A stretch of DNA of 42,291 bases, taken from assembly GCA_025362495.1 (NCBI GenBank), contig JANYGI010000046.1:1-42291 (forward strand). The letters are read 5' to 3'. Positions within the stretch are counted from its first letter, which is position 1. The number at the start of each line of letters is the position of its first letter. A model generated the notes under the pieces. It worked only from the letters and a program-made list of their open reading frames with translations. It ran no database searches and was not told the origin of the DNA. Shown in pieces: positions 28,159 through 36,068 of this stretch. A program made the position numbers and the translations under genes. The DNA is from Byssovorax sp. (lineage in GTDB: Bacteria; Myxococcota_A; Polyangia; Polyangiales; Polyangiaceae).

Positions 28159-28385
28159 TCACGATCGCCCGTGGTGGCGCCGCGCCGAGCTGGGACTCCC
28201 TGGCCGACACATGCGTGATGCGTGCGTTCGAGGCGCTGGTTGGCCCGATCACGTCCCTGGAAGGGGTGCCCCGCGCGTTCTGGCGGATCTGGCCCATTGC
28301 GCCTCCGGACCTCGGCGCCCAGCCCGCGGCTGCGCCCGACGAGACACCCACTCACCCTCCGGTCGGCAGGTTGCCCCGCGGGTGA
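28149..28385 (+). pseudogene. Possible 5'-truncated plus-strand gene fragment
   Basis: From the same point where the hydrolase relic loses its 5' half, one plus-strand frame reads TLTIARGGAAPSWDSLADTC then MRAFEALVGPITSLEGVPRA and a Pro-rich tail to TGA at 28383. Codon third positions are about 80% G/C. An ATG at 28218 would give 55 residues, without a clear RBS. The family is not recognised. It may be the 3' end of a gene that once faced away from the hydrolase, or chance coding potential in GC-rich DNA. Confidence 0.3.
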
Positions 28386-28446
28386 CCCGCAGTGCGTTGC
28401 GCCGCGACTCCGCTTCAGCCCACCCGCGGATCCTGCAACCCGGCGC

Positions 28447-29913
28447 TCACCCCGGCTCTTCGCGGTGGAGCGCCATCGTCATGCAATGAGGCCCGCCGCG
28501 CGCGCGCCCGAGCTCACTGCCATCCACGGCGACCATCAGCCGCTCTCCCGCCACCATCCATCCTTTGACTCGCACCGCGTCGAGCTCGGCCGCTGGAACC
28601 ACCTGGAACGGCCGTAGATGGTCCTTCGGCGGCACGGCGCCGCCCGGAGTCACCGTGAGCGCCTTCCCCGAAAGTGCGCTCAACGCCGCGAGAGTCCGAT
28701 CATTGCGAGCATACGAGAGCGCCACGCCCGGCCCCACGGCGAAGGCGTTGCACGCGTCACACCACTGCTCACGGTGCTGCGCAGTCCGGACCTCGCCGCC
28801 GCCGGCAATCAGCGTCAGCGGCCGCCCCGGGCTGCTCAATCGCTCTCCCATCGCGCGGCTGAACGGGCCGACCCACCGCATCTCGATCGGCGCTTCCGCG
28901 TCGCCCTCGAGATCGCACGCGTACACGGCCATCTCTTCGCGCGCGTTCGGGAACGTCAGCGGCGGGAACGCCAGCGCGAGCCCGTGATCGACGAGCGTGA
29001 ACACCGTGTCGAGGTGCATCATCGCGCGCCGCGCGGGCAGCTCCACGGCGCACAGCTCCCGGAAAGGAAATGCTGCAGGCCGCTCGGCCTTGAGCTTGCG
29101 CAGCGCGAGCGCGAGGGCCGTCGCGCCCTTCCACGACGTGCGCTCGCTGATGCCGACGACGATCGTCTCGCGCGAGAGGGCCATCACGTCGCCGCCCTCG
29201 ATGCACAGGCGCCCGGGCACGGCGTCGAGCAGCCGTTGGGCGCGCGGGCCAAAGGCCATCTGCTCGAGATCGAAGCACGCGTCGCCGAGGCCGAGCGCCT
29301 CGCGGAACAGGTAGCGCGCGAGGGCCGGCTCCTTGCGGCGCACCTGCTTGGCCATCGACGAGAGGAACGCGGCGCCGCCGAGGACGATGGGGTAATCGCG
29401 CGCGAAGATCACGTTGGGCGAGGGCGCGACGCGGAAGAGCGATCCGCCGGGGCGCGGCCGCTTGGCGAGCACGCCGGCGATCAGATCGTCGACGAGCTGG
29501 CTGTCGCCGTGGAGCAGCTCGGCGCGGAGCGACTCGGCGAGATCCTCGGCGTCAGCGGGGCGTAGATCCGGCTCGATCGAGGCGATCTCGTCGATCAGGG
29601 CCGACGCCGCCGCGCTGCCGCGCTGCGCGGTGAGGGCTCTGCGGAGCTCGTCGCGGAGATCGACGACGGGCGTGATCGCCCGGTCGGCGCCGGGCGCGGC
29701 GCGCATCAGCAGATCGAGCGCGTCGGTGAAGGCGCGGTGCTGCTCGCGCGCGCGCTCGAGCCAGAGCACGTCCTCCACCAGGTAGCGCTCGCGCTGATCC
29801 GGCGGCACGCGTCGGAGCTCTTCGCCCGGCGAGCACACCAGGACGCGGCGGAGGAACCCGACCTCGCTCTCGACGCGGAGCGTGGGTGTCAGGAGATTGT
29901 CAGGAGCGTTCAC
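28447..29913 (-). CDS. arcA: Arginine deiminase
   Basis: A 488-residue member of the pentein superfamily, hydrolysing arginine to citrulline and ammonia in the cytosol. Catalytic set visible: Asp173 in FARDYP, Glu239 in IEGGDV, His300 and Asp302 in MHLDTVFT, and nucleophile Cys477 in GRARGGPHCMTM. The N-terminal EVGFLRRVLVCSPG and VLWLERAREQH are typical. It is about 70-80 residues longer than most deiminases, with extra sequence at about 85-155 and 420-450. The start is a GTG at 29913 whose last three bases form the TGA of the previous gene (GTGA, 4-base overlap). It is the last gene of a four-gene operon. No ornithine carbamoyltransferase, carbamate kinase or antiporter is nearby, so it is not a standard ATP-yielding ADI pathway. 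Confidence 0.92.
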   Translation of the reverse strand: MNAPDNLLTPTLRVESEVGFLRRVLVCSPGEELRRVPPDQRERYLVEDVLWLERAREQHRAFTDALDLLMRAAPGADRAITPVVDLRDELRRALTAQRGSAAASALIDEIASIEPDLRPADAEDLAESLRAELLHGDSQLVDDLIAGVLAKRPRPGGSLFRVAPSPNVIFARDYPIVLGGAAFLSSMAKQVRRKEPALARYLFREALGLGDACFDLEQMAFGPRAQRLLDAVPGRLCIEGGDVMALSRETIVVGISERTSWKGATALALALRKLKAERPAAFPFRELCAVELPARRAMMHLDTVFTLVDHGLALAFPPLTFPNAREEMAVYACDLEGDAEAPIEMRWVGPFSRAMGERLSSPGRPLTLIAGGGEVRTAQHREQWCDACNAFAVGPGVALSYARNDRTLAALSALSGKALTVTPGGAVPPKDHLRPFQVVPAAELDAVRVKGWMVAGERLMVAVDGSELGRARGGPHCMTMALHREEPG

Positions 29914-31562
29914 GAGCTGCCTTTCGGCTCGCGCACCAGCGGCATGGCCAGGCTGCGCGCGCCGCCGCGGGCGCGGCTGAGCTCGGCGCCGGGGATGAGC
30001 AGCGCGACCGGCGCGCCGTTGCCACGAGCCCGCAGCGCGGCGAGCAGCGCGCAGCAACGCAGCCCCGAGAGCGGCCCCGCGAGCACCTCGCGCTCGGCGT
30101 CGACGCAGACCGCGCCGAGCACCTCGCGGTAGAACGCGGCGTGGCGGTCGAAGCCGACGAAGATGCCCTCGTCGATCACGAGCAGGTTGAGCGCGTGCGC
30201 CCAGAGGCTCTGTTGCAAGGCGATCCACGCTTCGCCGCCGCCGCCGTCGGGCGTCTCCCAGGGTACCTTTCCCGGCACCCAGCGCACCGTGACGTCGAGG
30301 CCGGCGCGCGCCGTCGCGTCTTCGAAGTCGCGGCACGAGACGAGATCGACCTTGGGGTTGGGGCGAAACTCTTCGCCGGGAGCGCGTCGCTTCTTCGGGG
30401 CGCCGGGCGCCTCGGGGAGGAAGACGAAGAAGCGCGCGCCCGGCCCCGACGTGGGCTGCACCAGCGTGCGATCGGCGACGATCGTGCGGTGATCGAGCAC
30501 GAGGAGGCGCGTGTCGAGGTGCGTGGGATCCTCGCGCGAGTCGGGCACGTCGACGACGATGACGGCGCCGATCTCGCCGCGGAGCGGGCGCCCGTCGCGG
30601 CGGAGCAAGCGGTACGCGAGCTCGTCGATCGCGTCGGCCGAGGTGCGGGCGTTGTGGCCGAGGATGACCACCGTCTTGCCGTCGGTCCGGCGCAGCGTGA
30701 GCACGTTGCCGCCTTCGAGGATGAAGTGGCGCCCGTCGGCCATGTACGCGCCCTCGAGCTCGATGTGCACGCGCTCGCCGTCGACGCGCTGCGGAGCGCC
30801 CTGGGCTTCGATCCACGGGGCCTCGACGCCCCCGACGCGCACCCGCACGCGCGCGGCGTCGAGCTGCACGTACTCCCACGCCGTGCGCCGCATACGGTGG
30901 CGCGCGCGGAACGAGGGATCGATCCAGAACTCGCCGCTGCCGAGCGGGCCGAAGACGTTGCTGCGGCGGATCACCGTCTCGACGACGACCTCCTCCGGCA
31001 TGCGAACGAGCTGGGACATGTAGCCCTGGATCACGCGGTCGAGGAGCACCACGGCCACGTCCTGCATGAAGATCAGGTTGGCCATCGGCTGCAGGTGATA
31101 GAGCGCGTCCTCGACCTCGGCCGCGAAGCTGCGCGAGGCCTCGACGCCCTCGATCAGCGCGCGCGAGACGACGCCGGGATCCGGCTCCTCGGCGAGCTGA
31201 CGGAGCACGTAGCTCGGCGCGCCCGGGCTGACGTCGTGCACGCTCGCGAGGAACTGCTCGCGGTCGGTGCTCGACATCTGCTCGTAGACGCGCGCCAGCA
31301 GATCGCCGAGCTCGTGCACGCGCGCGCCGAGGCGCTCGAGCAGCGTGCGGAGGACGGCGTGCTCGCGGCGAGCCTCTTCGAGGTGGAGGAGATCGTCGTA
31401 GAGGTGCCAGCGATAGTTGGCGGGGATGAGGCGCTCGATCTCGCGGCCAGGCGCGTGGACCACGCACGCGCGCAGGCGATCGGCCTCCGACGCGAGGAAG
31501 AGATCGCCGACGTGCGGCTCGGGGCAGCCGCAGGGCGGGGGCGCCTTGCGGGTGTTACCCAC
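29910..31562 (-). CDS. Arginine deiminase-like protein lacking the catalytic Cys
   Basis: A 550-residue paralogue of the downstream arginine deiminase. Shared landmarks: REIERLIPAN, LLHLEEARREH, ILEGGNVLTL, DPTHLDTRLLVLD and the end LSRARGGARSLAMPLVRE. The position of the nucleophile Cys holds Ser537 (GGARS where the active enzyme has GGPHC); FxRD is FMQD (Arg to Gln at 167), and EGGD is EGGN (286). His348 and Asp350 are kept. It is therefore probably inactive as a deiminase and may regulate or pair with the active copy, or bind a different guanidino ligand. About 140 extra residues lie mainly between 170 and 275. The GTG start at 31562 overlaps the previous stop by 8 bases. Confidence 0.85.
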   Translation of the reverse strand: MGNTRKAPPPCGCPEPHVGDLFLASEADRLRACVVHAPGREIERLIPANYRWHLYDDLLHLEEARREHAVLRTLLERLGARVHELGDLLARVYEQMSSTDREQFLASVHDVSPGAPSYVLRQLAEEPDPGVVSRALIEGVEASRSFAAEVEDALYHLQPMANLIFMQDVAVVLLDRVIQGYMSQLVRMPEEVVVETVIRRSNVFGPLGSGEFWIDPSFRARHRMRRTAWEYVQLDAARVRVRVGGVEAPWIEAQGAPQRVDGERVHIELEGAYMADGRHFILEGGNVLTLRRTDGKTVVILGHNARTSADAIDELAYRLLRRDGRPLRGEIGAVIVVDVPDSREDPTHLDTRLLVLDHRTIVADRTLVQPTSGPGARFFVFLPEAPGAPKKRRAPGEEFRPNPKVDLVSCRDFEDATARAGLDVTVRWVPGKVPWETPDGGGGEAWIALQQSLWAHALNLLVIDEGIFVGFDRHAAFYREVLGAVCVDAEREVLAGPLSGLRCCALLAALRARGNGAPVALLIPGAELSRARGGARSLAMPLVREPKGSS

Positions 31563-32343
31563 GGCGCACCAGCACGCTCTTTCTGTCGCCCGAGAGGCCG
31601 GGCGGGAGGATCTCGATCCGCTCGCCCGCGGCCGCGCGATCGAGGAGCTCGCGCAGCGCCGCGTGATCGTCGACGGGCACCCACGAGGCCCCTTCGGGCG
31701 GCTCGCGTGAGGCCTTGTGCGATCGTGTCATGGCCTCCTGCCATCGAATGTCGTCGGTGAGATCGACCGCGTAAAGGAAGCTCGACGCGGCCTTCCCGTG
31801 CGCGCTCGGGACGGGCCCGAGGAGCCGCAGCGCGCCCATCCGGGTGTGGACGCGGAGGCTCGGGTTATCCCACTGCGCGATGCCTTGCTGCGTCGTTGCG
31901 CGGAGCATCTTCAGCGTCAGGGCCTTGATGATCGCCGCGGCGCCGATCCCTTCGCGGAGCGAAATCAACGACACGCCTACGACCGTCCCCGGGACGATGC
32001 TGGGCGCGGCGAAGTACGCCGCTGCGACCGCTTCATCGTCGTCGCCGAGGCCCTCGGGGCGCGCGTCGCAGAGGCGCGCCGGGCAGGTGAGCAGGCCGAT
32101 CGCCGCGGGCAGCAGGTAGAAGTCGACGAGCACCCAGCCGGGCAAGGCGAGGGGCTCGGGGAAGCGCGCGCGGTTGGCCGCGTGATAGCGCGCGACCCAG
32201 GTCGCATGCGTCGCGGCGTCGAGGTACTCGACCGGCTGACCGAACGGCGCGAGATCGAGCGCGGCCGCGTTGTCGCGGGCGCCGAGCGCGCGCAGCCGGC
32301 ACTCGGGATGACGCGCGAAGAAGGCGGCGATCGTCTCACGCAT
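31555..32343 (-). CDS. Unknown protein, possibly GNAT-like acyltransferase
   Basis: A 262-residue soluble protein without signal peptide. The central part has GTVVGVSLISLREGIGAAAI, a helix, then GIAQWDNPSLRVHTRMGALR; the run of a strand, a turn with REGIGAAA, a helix and an N-x-SLRVHxxMGA segment resembles motifs A and B of GNAT N-acetyltransferases, but the match is weak. The start (ATG 32343) overlaps the preceding gene's stop by 8 bases, and its TAA overlaps the start of the next by 8. Its place between guanidino-modifying enzymes suggests it acts on the same substrate, perhaps acylating an arginine-derived amine. This is inference; no active-site residue can be named. Confidence 0.7.
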   Translation of the reverse strand: MRETIAAFFARHPECRLRALGARDNAAALDLAPFGQPVEYLDAATHATWVARYHAANRARFPEPLALPGWVLVDFYLLPAAIGLLTCPARLCDARPEGLGDDDEAVAAAYFAAPSIVPGTVVGVSLISLREGIGAAAIIKALTLKMLRATTQQGIAQWDNPSLRVHTRMGALRLLGPVPSAHGKAASSFLYAVDLTDDIRWQEAMTRSHKASREPPEGASWVPVDDHAALRELLDRAAAGERIEILPPGLSGDRKSVLVRRG

Positions 32344-33238
32344 CGGCGAGGATCCTCGGGCGCTGCGCGCGGTAATCGAGCGCGGGCGGGACGGTTACCT
32401 TTGCCGCGTCGACGCGCGCGTGGCTCACGAGGCAACGCGAGGCGCCGCCGGCCTTCTCGCAGAGCTCCTGCATGGGGAGCGAAATCACCCTCAAATTCCA
32501 GCCTCTCATGAGATCGATCACCCGCGCGGGCACCAGGTGCGGCGCGAGGACGTCGCCGCCGATCGGGAGGCCGTTGGTCGCGTAGGATCGGATTTCGTCG
32601 ACGCTGACGGGGACGATCGCCTCGGCGCCAAAGGCCGCTTCGAGGCGCGCGAGCCCGTCGCCGAGCAGCACGTCGGGGCACACGAGGAGCTTGCCCGCGG
32701 CCTCGAGCGGCAGCGCCGCCATGTTGCCGTGGAAGGCCGGCTGGCGGACCTCGAGGAGGATCGCGTCGTCGGGGAAATACCTGGCCGCGCTCGCGACGCC
32801 GGCCGCGTCGGTGCGGCCGCCGAAGAACAGCAACGTTCGCCCGCGGAAGGTGGCGACGTCGCCCTGCGCTTCCCACGTGCCGTCGAGATCGATCGGCTGC
32901 AGACCGAGCGACTCCGCGGCGGGGCGCCACAGCGCGCGCTCGCCCTTGCGATGCGGCGCGAACATGTTCGGGAGCAGGAAGAGGAGCTGCCCCGCGCGCT
33001 CGACGATCTGCCCGCACTCGGCCGCGTAGGGTAGGCCGGTGAGCTCGGTGTCGCGATTGGGGACGAGGCAGATCACGCGACCGTCACGCTCCTCGATCGC
33101 GTCGGCGAGCGCTACCCACTCGCGGAGCGCAGCGCGCGCGTCGACGGGCGCGGCGGCCTCGCTGCGAAAGTTCGCGCGGCCCCGCAGCCGCCACTCGGGC
33201 CCAGGAGGGGACATGAGGTAGAGATCCGTGAGCGCCAT
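32336..33238 (-). CDS. Amidinotransferase/DDAH-like hydrolase
   Basis: A 300-residue pentein-fold enzyme of the dimethylargininase/amidinotransferase group. Motifs: TWEAQGDVATF (Glu123, Asp127), LLFFGGRTD, QPAFHGNMAALPL (His170) and GGASRCLVSHAR with nucleophile Cys269. All catalytic positions are intact, so it should form a covalent amidino-thiol intermediate and either hydrolyse it (giving citrulline or urea-type products) or pass it to an amine. There is no signal peptide. It is the first gene of the operon, and its stop overlaps the next start by 8 bases. A 347-base region upstream must hold the promoter, though no clear -35/-10 is seen. The substrate (arginine, methylarginine or a larger guanidino compound) is open. 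Confidence 0.85.
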   Translation of the reverse strand: MALTDLYLMSPPGPEWRLRGRANFRSEAAAPVDARAALREWVALADAIEERDGRVICLVPNRDTELTGLPYAAECGQIVERAGQLLFLLPNMFAPHRKGERALWRPAAESLGLQPIDLDGTWEAQGDVATFRGRTLLFFGGRTDAAGVASAARYFPDDAILLEVRQPAFHGNMAALPLEAAGKLLVCPDVLLGDGLARLEAAFGAEAIVPVSVDEIRSYATNGLPIGGDVLAPHLVPARVIDLMRGWNLRVISLPMQELCEKAGGASRCLVSHARVDAAKVTVPPALDYRAQRPRILADA

Positions 33239-33585
33239 GGCGGCACGATGGCGCAGCGGCGACGGGGGAGGAAGGGGCGCCTGCGGTGACGTCGCGCGAC
33301 GGCCGTACGACGCCTTTCATGTCTTCGCGTACCCGGCCGCGGCTCTCGGCGATCAACCGATCACCGGGCGCGCGCTCGCGCTGGCGATTCCACGCCTCCT
33401 GCCGCCGGGCGAGCGCGCGGACGTCGGGCCGAATCGAGCCCGGCTTGACCATGCGAGGCGGGGCTTCGAGGCTGGAGGGCGAGCTGCGCTGTCCGTGAAG
33501 GCCAGCTCAGGGCATGAGCGGCAGTCGCCGATACCGGAGGAAGAGAGTGAGGGAAAGGCGGGGATCGACGCAGCTCCCCCTTTCG
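33239..33585. other. Intergenic region, no gene seen
   Basis: These 347 bases separate the pentein operon from the zinc-ribbon gene. Short open frames on both strands are Arg/Ser-rich and lack RBS or domain content. The operon promoter should lie here, but I see no convincing sigma-70 elements. Confidence 0.5.
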
Positions 33586-34119
33586 TCAGTCATCGTCCGG
33601 CCTCTCGCGCAGCGGCCCTTTTGCGGCGCAGAGCGGACACGACGTCTTCAGCTCGGCCACCGTCCCGCACACCTTGCAATCGACGCGGTAGCCGTGAAAG
33701 CCGCGATCGTGCATCTCCACGCTGGTGCGCGCCTTCTCGGCCCGCTTGCCCTCGTAGGCGGCCCTGGCGGGCATGAAGGCGATGTAGCGCACCTCCTCGC
33801 TCTCGCAGCCCGGACAGGCCGTCGGGACAGGATAGCTGTTCTCCGTCGCGAGCGCCGTCGCGAGCCCGCCCACCGCGTGGCAGCGCGGGCAATCGGGCGA
33901 CGTGAACACCACCTTCTTGCACCGCCCACAGGCGATCTCGAAGATGCCATCGAGGAACTTCTCCCCGTTGTAAACCCACTTGAGCTTGCCCACCGGCTCG
34001 CCGGCCATGAGCGGGATCAGGCCGTCGACGTAGGTTTGAAAGGTGAGCGTCGTCTCGCCGCAGGCGGTGCAGCCGGCGGCGATCACTGCGTCGAGCGCGG
34101 CTTTGTCCAGGGTTCCCAT
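33586..34119 (-). CDS. Zinc-ribbon protein with six CxxC motifs
   Basis: A 177-residue soluble protein with six CxxC pairs at 17/20, 64/67, 77/80, 102/105, 148/151 and 161/164, enough for three zinc-ribbon sites. Between pairs 1 and 2 is a strand-rich section (ETTLTFQTYVDGLIPLMAGE). I do not recognise the family; such proteins often bind nucleic acid or scaffold metal-dependent complexes. The ATG at 34119 gives MGTLDKAALDAVIAAGC; an open extension to 34152 is possible but adds residues of no clear character. It is divergent from the small gene at 34279. Confidence 0.8.
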   Translation of the reverse strand: MGTLDKAALDAVIAAGCTACGETTLTFQTYVDGLIPLMAGEPVGKLKWVYNGEKFLDGIFEIACGRCKKVVFTSPDCPRCHAVGGLATALATENSYPVPTACPGCESEEVRYIAFMPARAAYEGKRAEKARTSVEMHDRGFHGYRVDCKVCGTVAELKTSCPLCAAKGPLRERPDDD

Positions 34120-34278
34120 GGTCGTTCTCTGCCGGTCTCCCGAGAGGGCCACTCGTCCGGCGTGGTGTCGCGCCTTCTACCACGTCCCCGGCGGCTCCAC
34201 GTACGCAGCGAAATACCGGCCTCCCGGCGGCGAAAAGTTGAGGCGGAGCCGTGCGCTCGCGTGCTAGCGTCCGCGCCC

Positions 34279-34527
34279 ATGACCGCCACCGCTCCCGTCG
34301 TCAACGTCGCCGAGAAGACCGTCTCCTACATCGGCAAGTCATTCTACATGCGCCCTCTCGGGGAGGACACGTTCACCGTGATCGTCGAAGGCGTCGAGGT
34401 CGGTCGCGCGATCTTCACGTTCGGCGCCGGAAACGGCGTCCCGGAGAAGCTGGCGGAAGGCGCGATCAGCGAAGAAGACCTGACGGCCGTCGCCGAAGCG
34501 TGGTTCGCGGCCATCGAGCCGAGCTGA
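34279..34527 (+). CDS. Small conserved-looking protein, function unknown
   Basis: An 82-residue acidic protein beginning MTATAPVVNVAEKTVSYIGK, with a beta-rich middle (SFYMRPLGEDTFTVIVEGVEVG) and a helical end (ISEEDLTAVAEAWFAAIE). There are no Cys residues, signal peptide or membrane segment. The pattern is that of a small compact alpha/beta domain; I do not recognise it. The stop codon is the first TGA of a four-copy 8-base tandem repeat. The next gene, signal peptidase, starts 78 bases later on the same strand. Confidence 0.65.
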   Translation: MTATAPVVNVAEKTVSYIGKSFYMRPLGEDTFTVIVEGVEVGRAIFTFGAGNGVPEKLAEGAISEEDLTAVAEAWFAAIEPS

Positions 34528-34552
34528 CGAGCTGACGAGCTGACGAGCTGAT
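34521..34552 (+). repeat. Tandem 8-base repeat (GAGCTGAC)x4 at a stop codon
   Basis: Four head-to-tail copies of GAGCTGAC (the last ends in T) span the stop codon of the small gene. Because 8 is not a multiple of 3, the successive TGA triplets at 34525, 34533 and 34541 stop all three forward frames. Likely replication slippage; the copy number may vary between strains. Confidence 0.9.
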
Positions 34553-34605
34553 CCATGGCGCGCCGTTCGCAGGAATAGGCGCTGCCGCCTCCGGGTTTCG
34601 CGCAG

Positions 34606-35253
34606 ATGAGCGCACCCGTTTCGCCTCCCGCTCCTCCTCGCAAACCCTCGCGTCCGCGCGGCCCGCTCCGTATTTTCAAGGACATTCTCTCGATCGGCGC
34701 TGCGGCCAGCATCGCCCTGGTCGCTCGCACGTCGCTCGCGGATCACTACGTCGTGCCCTCGGGATCGATGGAGCCCACGGTCGAGGTGGGCGATCGCATC
34801 CTCGTCGACAAGCTGGCGTTCGGCGTGCGCCTCCCGATCGTCGACCGCTACCTCGTCGATCTCGCGGCGCCGCGGCCGGGCGACGTCGTCGTCCTCGGCT
34901 CGCCCGAGAACGGGATCACGCTGCTGAAGCGCGTCGTCGCGGGGCCGGGCGATGTCGTGACCGTGCGCGGCGGACACGTCGATCTCAACGGCACGGCGGT
35001 TCGCGTCGCGGAGACGGTGAGCGGAGATCTCGAGTACCTCGGCGCCACGCCCCACGCGCTCCGCATCGGCGACGGCGGAGGGCCCGACTTCGGGCCGGTG
35101 CGCGTGCCGGCAGACCATTACCTCGTGATGGGTGACAACCGCGGTAACAGCCACGATGGCCGCTCGTTCGGCTTCGTCACGCGCGACTCGATCCGCGGGC
35201 GCGCCGTGCGCGTCTTCCTCCGCAACGGCGCGCCGACGTGGCGTCCGCTCTGA
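34606..35253 (+). CDS. lepB: Signal peptidase I
   Basis: A 215-residue type I signal peptidase that removes Sec/Tat signal peptides at the outer face of the inner membrane. A short Pro/Arg-rich cytosolic tail is followed by one membrane segment (about 27-45). Catalytic Ser54 lies in PSGSMEPT, general base Lys108 in LLKRVVAGPGD, and box E is MGDNRGNSHDGRSFG. The length and the single membrane anchor fit compact bacterial forms. Myxobacteria usually carry several lepB copies, so this may be one of many. It converges on a lipoprotein gene with 7 bases between stops. Confidence 0.93.
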   Translation: MSAPVSPPAPPRKPSRPRGPLRIFKDILSIGAAASIALVARTSLADHYVVPSGSMEPTVEVGDRILVDKLAFGVRLPIVDRYLVDLAAPRPGDVVVLGSPENGITLLKRVVAGPGDVVTVRGGHVDLNGTAVRVAETVSGDLEYLGATPHALRIGDGGGPDFGPVRVPADHYLVMGDNRGNSHDGRSFGFVTRDSIRGRAVRVFLRNGAPTWRPL

Positions 35254-35260
35254 GCATGGC

Positions 35261-35812
35261 TCACGAGATCCATCGCATCGTGTCCTTCTTCACGATCCAG
35301 CGATCACCCTCTTTCACCAGCTCATAAACGTTCCCGGACGAGCTGAGCCCCGCCTCGAAATAGCCACCCTCCACGACGGCCGAGTCGGCGGTGGGGTGCT
35401 CGATCGTGTCGATGCGGAAGATCAGGCCGGGAGCGCCGGACTCGTCCACCACTCCGCCCCTCGACTGGCCGTGCTGGAAGGTGCAGCGCGAGACCTTCTT
35501 CACGCGCGGCTCGGTGCCCTCGAAGCGCCGGAGCAGCTCGGGGGAAGGGTCCTGTTTGCCCTCGATCTGCAGGCAAAACACCTTCGCCGCCTGCTGCTGA
35601 CCCGAGGCGTTGTGATCGAAGAGGTGCCGGAACACGGCCTCTCGGATGTCGTCGTCGGCGCTGGCGACGACGTCGATGCGCGGCTCCGGGACGGGCGGGA
35701 CCATCGCCGGCGGCGCGGTGACGTGAGGAGGTTCGATCCTGGGTGGCGTGACAGGAGCGCAGGCGGCGGCGACCGACGGCGCGAGCAGCAGCGCGATGAC
35801 GAGGTGTCTCAT
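35261..35812 (-). CDS. Putative lipoprotein, function unknown
   Basis: A 183-residue protein with signal peptide MRHLVIALLLAPSVAAACAP (probable lipid-modified Cys18), a Pro-rich linker (about 20-43) and a C-terminal domain that begins DDDIREAVFRHLFDHNASG and ends VYELVKEGDRWIVKKDTMRW. That end is typical of the cone-like NTF2/SnoaL-type or DUF4440-like small exported domains, but the family is not certain. Two cysteines (FCLQ, RCTF) could pair. The start at 35812 opens the signal peptide; an extension to 35869 is rejected. A 256-base stretch without genes lies upstream. Confidence 0.75.
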   Translation of the reverse strand: MRHLVIALLLAPSVAAACAPVTPPRIEPPHVTAPPAMVPPVPEPRIDVVASADDDIREAVFRHLFDHNASGQQQAAKVFCLQIEGKQDPSPELLRRFEGTEPRVKKVSRCTFQHGQSRGGVVDESGAPGLIFRIDTIEHPTADSAVVEGGYFEAGLSSSGNVYELVKEGDRWIVKKDTMRWIS

Positions 35813-36068
35813 CGTACAAGCATAGCGCGTACGTCGCGATTGATTCAGCCTGGAAAGGCGGAGCAGCACGGAATACAGTAGCTGACGTGGTAGCCTGGTC
35901 GGTAATTCCGGGTCTGTCGTTGCGCGCGACTCTCCGCTGGATGAATGATGCGACAGGAATCACAGGATAGTCGCCCACGACAGGCGCTGTTCCTCGTGGT
36001 TTCTGCGGGTCGAGCCCCGGTACATGGCTTGCTGTCGCGCCAGCGCTGGTGGGCGTGTGGCCCGACGT

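Noticed and set aside
29914-31467. N-terminal extension of the arginine deiminase frame
   Set aside because: The extra residues are Arg/Pro-rich shadow of the paralogue gene; the GTG at 29913 with a GTGA overlap gives a normal deiminase N-terminus.
28447-33238. Classical arcABCD arginine deiminase pathway
   Set aside because: No ornithine carbamoyltransferase, carbamate kinase or antiporter is encoded; two other pentein proteins and a GNAT-like protein are present instead.
33084-33452. Possible minus-strand gene upstream of the amidinotransferase-like gene
   Set aside because: It is Arg-rich, overlaps the real gene in another frame and has no RBS or domain.
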